Shown here in pieces: positions 1 to 8,415 of a stretch of DNA of 48,850 bases (its first letter is position 1; each line of letters starts with the position of its first letter). Below the pieces are notes generated by a model, which was not told where the DNA came from, did no database searches, and saw only the letters and a list, made by a program, of their open reading frames with translations. The stretch is from NCBI GenBank assembly GCA_021371965.1, contig JAJFVE010000176.1, positions 1 to 48,850 of the forward strand. The letters run 5' to 3'. The position numbers and the translations under genes are program-made. This stretch comes from Planctomycetaceae bacterium. Lineage in GTDB: Bacteria; Planctomycetota; Phycisphaerae; SM23-33.

Positions 1-1176
1 CAGCGAGACCATGCCGCTGACGATGTTGTCGACGTCTTCGTCGTAGTTGTCGGCCACGCGCTCGAGCATGTTGTCCAGTTCGCCGGTCTCCTCGCCCACG
101 TCGATCATGTTGACGACCATGGGCTCGACGACCTTGGTGTGGCGCAGCGGCTCGGCGAAGCTCTCGCCCTCGCGGATGCCGTCATGCACCTTGCCCAAGG
201 CGTTGGCGAAGACCATGTTGCCGCAGGTGCTGCGGGTGATGTTGAGGGCCTCGAGGATCGGAACGCCGGCCGACAGCAGCGTCCCCAGCGTGCGGGCGAA
301 CCGTGCCACGCTGGTCTTGGAGACGATCGTGCCCATGATCGGAATGCGCAGCTTGACGCTGTCCAGCGCCAAGGCTCCGCCGGCCGACGAGCGGATCAGC
401 TTCAACGCGCCCCAGATCGCCAGCGGCGAGAGCAGGATGATCGCCCATCCGCCGTTGACGACGAACTTGCTGGCGGTGATCAGGATCTCCGTGATCAGCG
501 GCAGATTCTTGCCCATCTTGGTAAAGATGTCCTGGAACTTGGGCACCACCACGATCATGATCATCGTGACGATCAGGACCGAGAAGGTGATGACGGCCGC
601 CGGATAGATCATCGCGCTGACGACCTTCTTCTTCAAGGCCTCGGACTTTTCCATGAAGTCGGCCAATCGTTTGAGGACGACTTCCAGCACGCCGCCCAGT
701 TCGCCGGCGCGGATCATGTTGGTGTAGAGGGCGGTGAAGGCCTTGGGGTGTCGGGCCATGGCTTCGGAGAGGGTCGTGCCGCTTTCGACGTCGTCGCCGA
801 CCATCCGCAGCGCCACGCGCAGCGAGCCGGGCTTCTGCTGCTCTTCCAGGATGCGCAGCGACCGCAGGATGGGCAGACCGGCCTCGATCAGCGTCGAGAG
901 CTGGCGGGTCATCTGCGTCAGCAGCTTGCTCGATACGCGTCCGACGCGATTGCCGCCGCCTCCGATGGTGATGTTGAGCCCGCGCCCCTTCGTTTCGCCC
1001 TTGCCGCCGGCAGTGGCGCCCTTCTTCTTGGCGGCGCCGGCCTTTTCCTTGATGGTGGTGGGGAAGAAGCCCTTGGCGCGGATCTTGCCGATCGCTTCGG
1101 CGCTGGTGGGGGCCTCGATTTCGCCTTTCTCCGGCTGCCCGACGTTGTTCATCGCCTCGTACACGAAGGTCGCCAT
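1..1176 (-). CDS. pilC: Type IV pilus / type II secretion inner-membrane platform protein PilC/GspF (3' end outside window)
   Basis: The frame is open for 392 codons from ATG 1176 to the left edge, so the C-terminus is missing. Members of this family form the inner-membrane platform that couples the PilB and PilT motors to the pilus. The N-terminus (MATFVYEAMNN) is the typical GspF start. About 95 residues of charged, Gly/Lys-rich linker lead into the first T2SSF domain (about 100-220, with LTRQLSTLIEAGLPI-like and FPKMI-like helices). A hydrophobic helix follows (AVITFSVLIVTMIMIVV), then a second T2SSF repeat (SVARFARTLGTLLSAGVPILEAL). A GAGG Shine-Dalgarno about 9 nt upstream supports the start. 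It is the fourth gene of the minus-strand pilus block, 81 nt after pilB1, and a nested hairpin repeat fills that gap. Confidence 0.93.
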   Translation of the reverse strand, partial: MATFVYEAMNNVGQPEKGEIEAPTSAEAIGKIRAKGFFPTTIKEKAGAAKKKGATAGGKGETKGRGLNITIGGGGNRVGRVSSKLLTQMTRQLSTLIEAGLPILRSLRILEEQQKPGSLRVALRMVGDDVESGTTLSEAMARHPKAFTALYTNMIRAGELGGVLEVVLKRLADFMEKSEALKKKVVSAMIYPAAVITFSVLIVTMIMIVVVPKFQDIFTKMGKNLPLITEILITASKFVVNGGWAIILLSPLAIWGALKLIRSSAGGALALDSVKLRIPIMGTIVSKTSVARFARTLGTLLSAGVPILEALNITRSTCGNMVFANALGKVHDGIREGESFAEPLRHTKVVEPMVVNMIDVGEETGELDNMLERVADNYDEDVDNIVSGMVSL

Positions 1177-1196
1177 GGTCGTATCCTCGTCTCTGT

Positions 1197-1250
1197 GGTG
1201 GCACGGGCTTTCGGGCCTGTGGCTTCACAGCCTGGAAAGGCTGTGCCACC
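1197..1250. repeat. Nested palindromic repeat between pilB1 and pilC
   Basis: The outer arms GGTGGCAC (1197-1204) and GTGCCACC (1243-1250) are exact reverse complements. Inside lies a perfect 8-bp hairpin, CACAGCCT-GGAA-AGGCTGTG (1226-1245). It is related to the GC-rich CAYGGGC...GCCCRTG repeats found elsewhere in the window. It lies just upstream of the pilC Shine-Dalgarno, so an RNA structure here could affect pilC expression or mRNA stability; that role is inference. Confidence 0.7.
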
Positions 1251-1257
1251 TGGGATG

Positions 1258-3024
1258 TTATTCGACGTCCCGGTCCTCGCTGATGGTCTGCGCGACCACC
1301 TCTTCAATCGTCGTCAATCCGTCATAAATCGCCAGCAGTCCGCTCTCGCGCAGGGTGCGCATGCCCCGCTTGCGGGCGGCCTCGCGAAGCACGTTGGTGC
1401 TCGAGCGCGCCAGGATCAGATCGCGGATGGAGTCGTCCAGGAGCATGATCTCGAAGATCGCCACGCGGCCGGTGTAACCGGTGTTGCGGCAACTGTCGCA
1501 GCCGACGCCGCGATAGAGCGTTCGCCCGGCGACGCTCTCGGGCTTGAGCCCCAGTTCCATGAGCATCTCTTCGGTGGGGACGAACTCTTCCTTGCATCGC
1601 GGGCAGATTCGCCGCACGAGGCGCTGGGCCACGATGCCCTCGAGCGTCGCGGTGACCAGGAAGGGCTCGAGCCCCAGGTCCAGCAGACGCGCGATCGACG
1701 AGGGCGCGTCGTTGGTGTGCAGCGTGGTGAAGACCAGGTGCCCCGTCAGCGACGACTGCACGGCGATCTCCGAGGTCTCCAGGTCGCGCACCTCGCCGAT
1801 GAGGATGATGTCCGGGTCCTGACGCAGGAAGCTGCGCAGGCAGCGGGCAAACGTCAGGCCGATGTCGGGATTGATCTGCACCTGCACCAGCCCGTCAATG
1901 TCGTATTCCACCGGGTCTTCGCTGGTGAGAATCTTCACGCCCGGCTCGTTGAGCTCGCTCAAGGCCGAGTACAGCGTGGTGGTCTTGCCCGAGCCGGTGG
2001 GCCCGGTCACGATCACGATGCCGTTGGGGCGGGCGATCAACTGGCGGAAGATGCGCAGGTCGTCGTCGCGCATGCCCACGCGCTCCAGGTCCAGCGAAAC
2101 CTGGCTGCGGTCCAGCACGCGCATGACGACGCTCTCGCCGCCGCTGGTGGGCAACACGGCCACACGCAGGTCCACCGGCGCGCCCTGGACGACCAGCTCG
2201 ATGCGCCCGTCCTGGGGGACGCGCCGCTCGGCGATGTCGAGGTTCGACATGACCTTGATGCGCGAGGCGATGGCCATGGCGATGCTCTTGGGCGGGGGCA
2301 GCATTTCGTACAGCACCCCGTCGATGCGGTAGCGCATCTTGAACTCGTCTTCGAAGGGCTCGAAGTGGATGTCCGAGGCGCGGTTGCGGATGGCCTCGAA
2401 CAGCACCATGTTGACGAGGTTCTTGACCGGGCTGGACTCGGCCATCTCTTTCAGCGTCGTCAGGTCGATGCTTTCGCCGCGGTCTTCCAGCACGGCAAGC
2501 TGGTCGTCGCCGGCGATCTCGTTGATCAGGTCGCCGATAGACTCCGGGGCCACTTCGTAATACTTCATCAAGGCGGCGTTGAGCCCCTCGATGTCGGCGA
2601 TCTTGGCCACCACGTCGAAGCCCATCAGCGTGCGAAGGTCGTCCTGGGCGCGGAAGTTGTCGCTGGTGGCCATCGCCACCACGAGCTTGCGCGAGGCCGG
2701 ATCGTGCTCCAGCGGCACCACCTTATACGCGTTGGCCATCTGGGCGGGGATCTGGCGGATCACTTCCTCGGGGATGGTGATGTCCTTGAGGTCGACGTAC
2801 TCCATGCCCGCCTGGAACGCCAGCGCCAGCGTCAGGTCGCCGGCCGTGATGTACGCCAGGTCCACCAGGATCTGACCCAGCGGTCCGCCCTTTTGCTTCT
2901 GGACATCCAGCGCCTCGTGGACCTGGTCTCGGGTGACCTTGCCCATCTTGACCAGCACGCGCCCGATCGGGCGCGAGCGGAGCTGGCTGACGTCGTACTT
3001 GGGTTGTTCGGGCTGCTTGGCCAT
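1258..3024 (-). CDS. pilB: Type IV pilus extension ATPase PilB/GspE, paralogue 1
   Basis: 588 aa, close to the usual PilB/GspE length. Hexameric ATPases of this family power pilin polymerisation or pseudopilus assembly. An N-terminal MshEN-type domain (about 18-150; 'GRVLVKMGKVTRDQV') is followed by the catalytic half: ASDIHFEP, the Walker A GPTGSGKTTTL near residue 340, the Asp box DPDIILIGEVRD, the Walker B/His region LTGHLVFTTLHTNDAPS, and a zinc-binding pair CPRC...CDSC. All catalytic motifs are intact. It starts 3 nt after the pilT stop, so it is almost certainly co-transcribed. A second PilB paralogue lies upstream of pilT. Which one drives pilus extension and which a secretion-like machine cannot be told from sequence. 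Confidence 0.95.
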   Translation of the reverse strand: MAKQPEQPKYDVSQLRSRPIGRVLVKMGKVTRDQVHEALDVQKQKGGPLGQILVDLAYITAGDLTLALAFQAGMEYVDLKDITIPEEVIRQIPAQMANAYKVVPLEHDPASRKLVVAMATSDNFRAQDDLRTLMGFDVVAKIADIEGLNAALMKYYEVAPESIGDLINEIAGDDQLAVLEDRGESIDLTTLKEMAESSPVKNLVNMVLFEAIRNRASDIHFEPFEDEFKMRYRIDGVLYEMLPPPKSIAMAIASRIKVMSNLDIAERRVPQDGRIELVVQGAPVDLRVAVLPTSGGESVVMRVLDRSQVSLDLERVGMRDDDLRIFRQLIARPNGIVIVTGPTGSGKTTTLYSALSELNEPGVKILTSEDPVEYDIDGLVQVQINPDIGLTFARCLRSFLRQDPDIILIGEVRDLETSEIAVQSSLTGHLVFTTLHTNDAPSSIARLLDLGLEPFLVTATLEGIVAQRLVRRICPRCKEEFVPTEEMLMELGLKPESVAGRTLYRGVGCDSCRNTGYTGRVAIFEIMLLDDSIRDLILARSSTNVLREAARKRGMRTLRESGLLAIYDGLTTIEEVVAQTISEDRDVE

Positions 3025-3027
3025 GAC

Positions 3028-4164
3028 TTACGCTCCGCTGGCGGCGCCGGGCGCCTCGGGGGGCTGTTGCTGCGGCGGCGGCAGGGGCCGCCCCGCTCGC
3101 AAGGCGTCGAGCTTCTCCTGCATGTCCGCCGGGCTCTGGCAAAAATCCATCGCGTCTTCCTGCGTGATCTTGCTCTGCGAGACCAGTTCGTAAATGTGGT
3201 CGTCCATCAACCGCATCCCCAGCTTGCCGCCGGTCTGGATCGACGAAGGAATGCGGTAGGTCTTGTTCTCGCGCATCAGGTTGGCGATGGCCTTGCTGAC
3301 GACCATGAACTCGAAGGCCGCAATGCGCCCCCGAACGTCGCTGCGCGGAATGAGCGTCTGGCACAGCACGCCGATGAGCACGTCGCTGAGCTGGATGCGG
3401 ATCTGCTCCTGCTGGTCGACGGGGAACTGGTCCACGATGCGCGTCACCGTGCCCTGGGCGCTGGTGGTGTGCAGCGTGCCGAAGACCAGGTGGCCGGTCT
3501 CGGCCGCCCGCAGCGCCGACTCGATCGTCTCCAGGTCGCGCAATTCGCCCACCAGGATCACGTCCGGGTCCATGCGCAGCACGCGGCGAAGGGCCTCGGA
3601 AAACGTCGGGACGTCCTGGCCGACCTCGCGCTGGTTGACCATCGACTTCTTGTGCGGGTGGTAATACTCGATCGGGTCTTCGATGGTGATGATGTGCTTG
3701 TCGAAATGCTCGTTAATGTAGTTGACCATCGTCGCCAGCGTCGTGGTCTTGCCCGAGCCGGTGGGACCCGTGACCAGGAACAGCCCGCGCGGCCGCCGAC
3801 AGAGCACCTTGACGATGGAAGGCAGCCCGATCTCTTCAAAGCTGAACAGCTTGGACGGGATCAGACGCAGCGACATCGAGACGTTGCCCCTCTGGTGGAA
3901 GACCGACACGCGGAAACGCCCCGCTTCGCCGAAATCGAAACCGAAGTCCGTGCCGCCCTTTTCCTGAAGCTCCTGCTGGGCCCGCTCGGGGGTGATCTGC
4001 GACATGAGCTTGACCGTGTCGTCGGGCTCGAGCACCTTGGTCTCCAGCGCCCGCAGCCTGCCGTGGAGGCGCAACGTCGGCGGCCTGCCGACGTGGAGGT
4101 GCAAGTCGCTGGCGCCTCGCTTGATGCAAGTCTCCAACAGTCTGTCTATGCTTACGGTTGCCAT
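3028..4164 (-). CDS. pilT: Twitching motility / pilus retraction ATPase PilT
   Basis: 378 aa from ATG 4164. An in-frame GTG at 4176 is possible, but the GGGAGG there is only 1 nt away from it; from the ATG it is 13 nt, and GGTGAG is 7 nt. PilT depolymerises type IV pili to give retraction and twitching. Visible motifs are ASDLHLHVGRPP at the N-terminus, Walker A GPTGSGKTTTLA, the Asp box DPDVILVGELRD, the His box TGHLVFGTLHTTSA, and AIANLMRE, a form of the PilT hallmark AIRNLIRE. The last 25 residues are Pro/Gln-rich. There is no N-terminal MshEN domain, which separates it from the PilB paralogues on both sides. The stop is 3 nt before pilB1. Confidence 0.94.
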   Translation of the reverse strand: MATVSIDRLLETCIKRGASDLHLHVGRPPTLRLHGRLRALETKVLEPDDTVKLMSQITPERAQQELQEKGGTDFGFDFGEAGRFRVSVFHQRGNVSMSLRLIPSKLFSFEEIGLPSIVKVLCRRPRGLFLVTGPTGSGKTTTLATMVNYINEHFDKHIITIEDPIEYYHPHKKSMVNQREVGQDVPTFSEALRRVLRMDPDVILVGELRDLETIESALRAAETGHLVFGTLHTTSAQGTVTRIVDQFPVDQQEQIRIQLSDVLIGVLCQTLIPRSDVRGRIAAFEFMVVSKAIANLMRENKTYRIPSSIQTGGKLGMRLMDDHIYELVSQSKITQEDAMDFCQSPADMQEKLDALRAGRPLPPPQQQPPEAPGAASGA

Positions 4165-4301
4165 GGGCGTGCTCACCCCTCCCTGCTTCGATTATTCGCC
4201 TTTGGAGAAGCTAAAGCAAAGGCTTATTACCGCCTCTGCCCTCCTCTTAGCGTAATAATCCTTTTCAAGGCATGAACTTAAGCCAATAACCTCGCCGGGA
4301 G

Positions 4302-6011
4302 CTATTCCGGGACGAGTTCTTCAATTTGTGCAATTCGCACAAGTTCTTCGGGCGTGGTGATTCCGCTGGAGATCTTCAGCTTGCCGTCCTCCAGGAGACT
4401 GCGCATTCCGGTAGCACGCGCGGCAGTGCGCAAATCCTTCAGCGGGGCGCTGTTGAACGCCAGTTCGCGCAAGGCGTTATTCATCTCCATCAGCTCAAAA
4501 ATGCCCTGGCGACCACGATATCCCGTACCGCCACACGCGTTGCAACCCCTTCCCCTGTAAAAGGTTTTGTTCTTCATCTCTTCGTTGGAGAACCCCAGCA
4601 GCCGCATGATCCGAGGATCAGGATTTGGATATTCCTCTTTGCATTCCTTGCAGATCACGCGCACCAGACGCTGGGCCATGATCGCCTGAATACTGCTGGC
4701 GACCAGAAAAGGTTTGACTCCCATCTCGGTCAAACGGGTGATTGCCGAGGGTGCGTCGTTGGTGTGAAGTGTGCTGAATACCAAGTGTCCAGTAAGTGCG
4801 GCCTGAATTGCGACGTTGGCAACCTCCAAATCGCGGATTTCGCCGACGAGAATAATGTTCGGTGCCTGACGCAACATGGCTCGCAAAATACGCGCGAAAG
4901 TCAACCCGATCTGATCATTAACCTGGACCTGGTTGACGCCGCTGAAGTTGTACTCGACCGGATCCTCTGCGGTGATGATCTTGCGGTCGGGGCGGTTCAA
5001 TTCGTTGACTGCCGCATAAAGAGTAGTGGTTTTGCCGCTACCGGTAGGCCCTGTGACCAGGAACACGCCGTTGGGCCGCTTGATGATCCGGCGGAAACGG
5101 TTGTTGTCGTCTTCTTCAAAGCCCAGCGCCGGAACGCCCATGCGGACGCTTTCGGGGCGCAGAATACGCAGCACCACGCTCTCGCCGTGGTATGCCGGAA
5201 GCACCGAGACGCGAAAGTCGATGTTCGAGCCGCTCACGAGCATCTTGATGCGTCCGTCCTGGGGCAGGCGGCGTTCGGCCAGGTCGATCCCGGCCATGAT
5301 CTTGAAGCGGTTGATCACCGAGCCCTGCATGCGCTTGGGAATGTTGTCGCGTTCGATGCAGACGCCGTCGAGGCGGTAGCGCACGCGGACGCGGTTGGCC
5401 ATGGGCTCGATGTGAATGTCGCTGGAGCGGTTCTTGACCGCCTCGGTGATGATCATCGTCACCAGGCGGATGATCGGGGCGGAGTTCTGGTCGTAGACCT
5501 CGTCGGTCTGGTTGGCCACGGCCGACTGCTCTTCGGTGAGCCCCAGGTCGGCGACGGCCTTGTCGATGGACAGGTCGGTGCGGACGTACTGGTCGATAAA
5601 GTTTCGCGTGCGGGTCTTGCTGGCCAGGCAGGGGTCGAGGTCGCAGTTGAGTCGGAAACGCAGCATATCGAGCGTTTCCAGGTCGAGCGGGTCGGTGATG
5701 ATGACCTTGAGTTTTCCGTCTTCCATCGCCAGCGGCAGCACCTGGTGCTTGCGGATGAGCTCTTCGGGGATCAGGTGCATCTCGGTGGGCACGACGACGT
5801 TCTTGTCCAGGTCGATGTACTCCATGTCGTACTGGCTGGCCAAGGCCTTGGTGACGTCTTCCTCGTCGGCCAGCCCCATCGCGATCAGGGCCTCGCCTGT
5901 GCGCAGGCCTTCGTTTTTGGCGTGCTCGAGAGCGTCGTAGATCCCCGCGCCGGTGACGACGCCCCATTCGGTCAGTATCTCGCCGAGCCGTTTTCGATGT
6001 CGTCGTGCCAT
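4302..6011 (-). CDS. pilB: Type IV pilus extension ATPase PilB/GspE, paralogue 2
   Basis: 569 aa, first gene of the minus-strand pilus block. The N-terminal MshEN domain (KRLGEILTEWGVVTGAGI) is followed by SSDIHIEP, Walker A GPTGSGKTTTLY, the Asp box APNIILVGEIRD, the His box LTGHLVFSTLHTNDAPS and the zinc pair CKEC...CNAC. The protein appears complete and functional. Base composition is not uniform: lines 4681-4800 are about 53% GC by hand count, while line 5221 is about 67%, so the catalytic 3' half looks different from the 5' half and from pilB1. No clear Shine-Dalgarno precedes ATG 6011. The 137-nt gap to pilT is AT-rich (about 45% GC at 4201-4260). Confidence 0.94.
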   Translation of the reverse strand: MARRHRKRLGEILTEWGVVTGAGIYDALEHAKNEGLRTGEALIAMGLADEEDVTKALASQYDMEYIDLDKNVVVPTEMHLIPEELIRKHQVLPLAMEDGKLKVIITDPLDLETLDMLRFRLNCDLDPCLASKTRTRNFIDQYVRTDLSIDKAVADLGLTEEQSAVANQTDEVYDQNSAPIIRLVTMIITEAVKNRSSDIHIEPMANRVRVRYRLDGVCIERDNIPKRMQGSVINRFKIMAGIDLAERRLPQDGRIKMLVSGSNIDFRVSVLPAYHGESVVLRILRPESVRMGVPALGFEEDDNNRFRRIIKRPNGVFLVTGPTGSGKTTTLYAAVNELNRPDRKIITAEDPVEYNFSGVNQVQVNDQIGLTFARILRAMLRQAPNIILVGEIRDLEVANVAIQAALTGHLVFSTLHTNDAPSAITRLTEMGVKPFLVASSIQAIMAQRLVRVICKECKEEYPNPDPRIMRLLGFSNEEMKNKTFYRGRGCNACGGTGYRGRQGIFELMEMNNALRELAFNSAPLKDLRTAARATGMRSLLEDGKLKISSGITTPEELVRIAQIEELVPE

Positions 6012-6229
6012 AGAGGTTTTCGCTGCTGGCTGGTGGGTCGTTGTGATGCCGTGTTCGCTACGATGCTCCTGGGCAGGCCTGCCGCCGGGGAATGTTACAC
6101 CGCGTCAGCGGGAAATGAGGCTGCTAGCCGCGACCTCGCATCGCCCGCCTCCGCAATGGTATTCTAACCGCCCCCGCAACCATCGGTCAAGCAACTCCGT
6201 CGCTGCGCAAGACCTCTCTGTGGAAAAAC

Positions 6230-6266
6230 CTGATATGGCTCAGCCGAACATGATAGGATCGATTCA
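6230..6266 (+). promoter_or_regulatory. Candidate leaderless promoter of the radical SAM gene
   Basis: CTGATA (6230-6235), 18 nt, TAGGAT (6254-6259), then 7 nt to ATG 6267. Both hexamers match the sigma70 consensus at 4 of 6 positions. There is no purine-rich Shine-Dalgarno in between, so transcription would begin at or next to the start codon. Found by eye. Confidence 0.4.
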
Positions 6267-7316
6267 ATGTCCGCACTGGCGTATCTCGGCCACTGGGCCC
6301 GTTACCGCCTGCTCCACCGCATGGAGCATCTGGTTCTTCATGTCACCGGGCGGTGCAACCTGCGCTGCGCGCATTGCTTTGTGGACTTCGCCCCGCGGGC
6401 CGATCTGCCGCTGGAGCGCTACCGCCGCCTGGCAGAGGAGGTCGGGCGGTTCTTCTGGCTCGACATCGGCGGCGGCGAACCGTTCCTCAGAGACGACCTG
6501 CCCGAGATCGTCGAGCCCTTCCGCTGCCGCGTGCTGCACATTCCCACCAACGGCCTGGCCACCGACGCCATCGTCGAGTCGGTGCGGGAGATCCGCCGCC
6601 GCACCAGGGCCCAGTTGACGATATCCGTCAGCATCGACGGCCTGGAGGCGACGCACGATGAAATCCGAGGCCGCAGCGGCGCCTGGCAGCAGGCATGGAA
6701 GACGTTCGACGCCCTGCGCGGGCTGAACGTCAGCCTCCGCATCAACACGGTGCTGATGCGCCGCAACGCCGGGGAAATCATCCCGCTGATGCACGAAGTG
6801 CGCCGCCGCAACCCGGACTTCCACTCCGTCTGCTTCCATCGCGGCCACGCCAACGATCCCATCTTCGCCCTGCCGGACCTGGAGCAGGTGAGCGAGTTGG
6901 CCGGCGGCATCTTTGAAATCCTGGACACGTACGACTATGGCCAGGGATGGCTGACCGCCCGCGTCCTGCGCAACTATCATCGCTATCTCTGGAAACTGAG
7001 CGTCGAGACGCTCCAGCAGCAGCGGCAGGTGATCCCCTGCCTGGCCGGGCGGGCGCACCTGGCCGTCCTCGGCGACGGCAGCGTCAGCAGTTGCGAGATG
7101 CTTCCCGGCGTCGGCTCCATCGCCACGCAATCGTGGGCGGAGATTCTCGCCGGTGAGCCGTTCCGCCGCCAGGTGAGCATGATCCGCCGCGGCGGGTGCT
7201 TCTGCACGCACAACTGCGCCATGCTCGACAACATTCTGATGCGATTGCGGAGCTTTGGGCCGCTGATGCATCAGTGCCGCCCGCACGGCGTGGCCGAGGA
7301 GCGCCGCCATGACTGA
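6267..7316 (+). CDS. Radical SAM protein with SPASM-like C-terminal cysteines
   Basis: 349 aa. The radical SAM CxxxCxxC motif is CNLRCAHC (C30, C34, C37), which binds the 4Fe-4S cluster that cleaves S-adenosylmethionine. GGGEP around residue 72 is the SAM-binding GGE motif, and LTISVSIDGLEATHDEIRG is the usual mid-barrel strand. A second set of cysteines (CEM, then GGCFCTHNC near the end) resembles the SPASM/Twitch auxiliary cluster of enzymes that modify peptides or sugars. It overlaps the following glycosyltransferase by 8 nt, so the two are translationally coupled and probably act in one pathway. The substrate cannot be read from the sequence; an anaerobic sugar or peptide modification is possible. 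Confidence 0.85.
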   Translation: MSALAYLGHWARYRLLHRMEHLVLHVTGRCNLRCAHCFVDFAPRADLPLERYRRLAEEVGRFFWLDIGGGEPFLRDDLPEIVEPFRCRVLHIPTNGLATDAIVESVREIRRRTRAQLTISVSIDGLEATHDEIRGRSGAWQQAWKTFDALRGLNVSLRINTVLMRRNAGEIIPLMHEVRRRNPDFHSVCFHRGHANDPIFALPDLEQVSELAGGIFEILDTYDYGQGWLTARVLRNYHRYLWKLSVETLQQQRQVIPCLAGRAHLAVLGDGSVSSCEMLPGVGSIATQSWAEILAGEPFRRQVSMIRRGGCFCTHNCAMLDNILMRLRSFGPLMHQCRPHGVAEERRHD

Positions 7317-8256
7317 TGCGCCGCGCGTGAGCATCTCGGTGGTGATCCCCTGCTTCAACTCCGCCGCGACCTTGCCGGCCCTGCTGGAGAGCCTTGAGAA
7401 TCAGACGCTCGGGCGTGATCGGTATGAGATTATCCTGGTCGACGACGGCTCGGACGACGACTCGTGCCAGGTCGCCCGGCGCTACGGCGGCGTTGCGATT
7501 CACCGCCAAGACCATCGCGGCAGCGGCGCGGCCCGCGAGGCCGGCATGGCGCTGGCCGGCGGCGAACTGGTGCTGTATCTCGATGCCGACGCGTACGCCG
7601 CGCCCGATCTGCTCGAGCAGCACGTGCAGTATCATCGGGGGCATCCGCAAGTCGCCGCCACCGGCGGCAGCGTGCTGCCGGCCGGGCCGTATGGCATCAT
7701 GAGCTGGCAGATGGTCGACCATCTCAGCAGTTGGTTCAACTGCCACCCGCGGTCGCGATACTCCGCGCCGCCGGAGTATCTGCCCAGCCTAAACTTCTGC
7801 GTCAAAAAAGACCTCGTGCAGCAACATCAGGTCTCCTGGGCCGACGGCCTGGCGCATTCCGGCGAGGACGTGCTCTTCTGCCACGACCTGCGCCGCCAGG
7901 GCCTGTCGCTGGCGTTTGTGCCCGCCGCCGTCCTCTGTCATCACGACCGCCCCACCGCGGCCGGCCACCTGCGGCACATGCGCCGCTGGGGCGAGCACGC
8001 CCCCTACGTTCGCGGACGCCTGCCCTCGCTGAGGTACAGCTTTCTCTTTCCCCGCAGCCGCCTGAAGCTGGCCGCTGCGCTGCCGCTGATCGTGCTGGGC
8101 TATACCGCCCTGATCGCCGCCGCGTGGCTGCGCGCCAAGCCGCTGACGGTCCTGCTATGCCTTCCGCAAATCTTCCTGGGCCGCCTCGCCTACGCCGGCG
8201 GCGTCTGGACCAGCACGACCAAGCGGCCGCCCGTAGCACGGGCGTCCCGCCCGTGA
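7309..8256 (+). CDS. Family 2 glycosyltransferase, membrane-associated
   Basis: 315 aa. The GT-A fold is visible from VSISVVIPCFNSAATL, with nucleotide-sugar-binding VDDGSDDDS and the metal-binding DAD in LYLDADAY. A HSGEDVLFCHDL segment fits the acceptor/base ED motif. The C-terminus has a hydrophobic helix pair (LKLAAALPLIVLGYTALIAA and the segment after KPLTV), so the enzyme probably sits on the inner face of the membrane. The last residues, PPVARASRP, and the stop codon itself come from a GC-rich palindromic repeat (8237-8255). The original C-terminus was therefore probably different. The start overlaps the radical SAM gene. Confidence 0.9.
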   Translation: MTDAPRVSISVVIPCFNSAATLPALLESLENQTLGRDRYEIILVDDGSDDDSCQVARRYGGVAIHRQDHRGSGAAREAGMALAGGELVLYLDADAYAAPDLLEQHVQYHRGHPQVAATGGSVLPAGPYGIMSWQMVDHLSSWFNCHPRSRYSAPPEYLPSLNFCVKKDLVQQHQVSWADGLAHSGEDVLFCHDLRRQGLSLAFVPAAVLCHHDRPTAAGHLRHMRRWGEHAPYVRGRLPSLRYSFLFPRSRLKLAAALPLIVLGYTALIAAAWLRAKPLTVLLCLPQIFLGRLAYAGGVWTSTTKRPPVARASRP

Positions 8257-8312
8257 GTGGCACGGCCGTCTTGGCCATGCTCCCCGTCCGTGGCATGGGC
8301 GTCTCGCCCACG
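8237..8312. repeat. Three tandem GC-rich palindromic repeats after the glycosyltransferase
   Basis: Copies of the CAYGGGCGTCTCGCCCRTG family lie at 8237-8255, 8261-8279 (degenerate) and 8294-8312. The first contains the TGA of the upstream gene. Stacked hairpins here could also act as a transcription terminator or mRNA end; that is inference. Confidence 0.75.
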
Positions 8313-8379
8313 CGATCCCCGAACCTTTAACCATCAGGACGCCTCCCCAGGGACACCCGTTGCCTGACGCCGGTTTCAC

Positions 8380-8415
8380 TTGGTCGCTATGCAGCGCTGT
8401 GCTATTCTTGACGCC
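8380..8415 (+). promoter_or_regulatory. Candidate leaderless promoter of the GT-C/TPR gene
   Basis: TTGGTC (8380-8385), 17 nt, TATTCT (8403-8408), then 7 nt to ATG 8416. Spacing is optimal for sigma70, and no Shine-Dalgarno lies between the -10 element and the ATG. This is one of the clearest examples of the pattern in the window. Confidence 0.5.

Noticed and set aside
139..4275. A very long plus-strand open frame (over 1,300 codons) antisense to the pilus genes
   Set aside because: It is the mirror of high-GC codon usage in pilC, pilB1 and pilT. The translation is Arg/His/Asp/Gln-rich without family motifs, while the opposite strand encodes clear ATPases.
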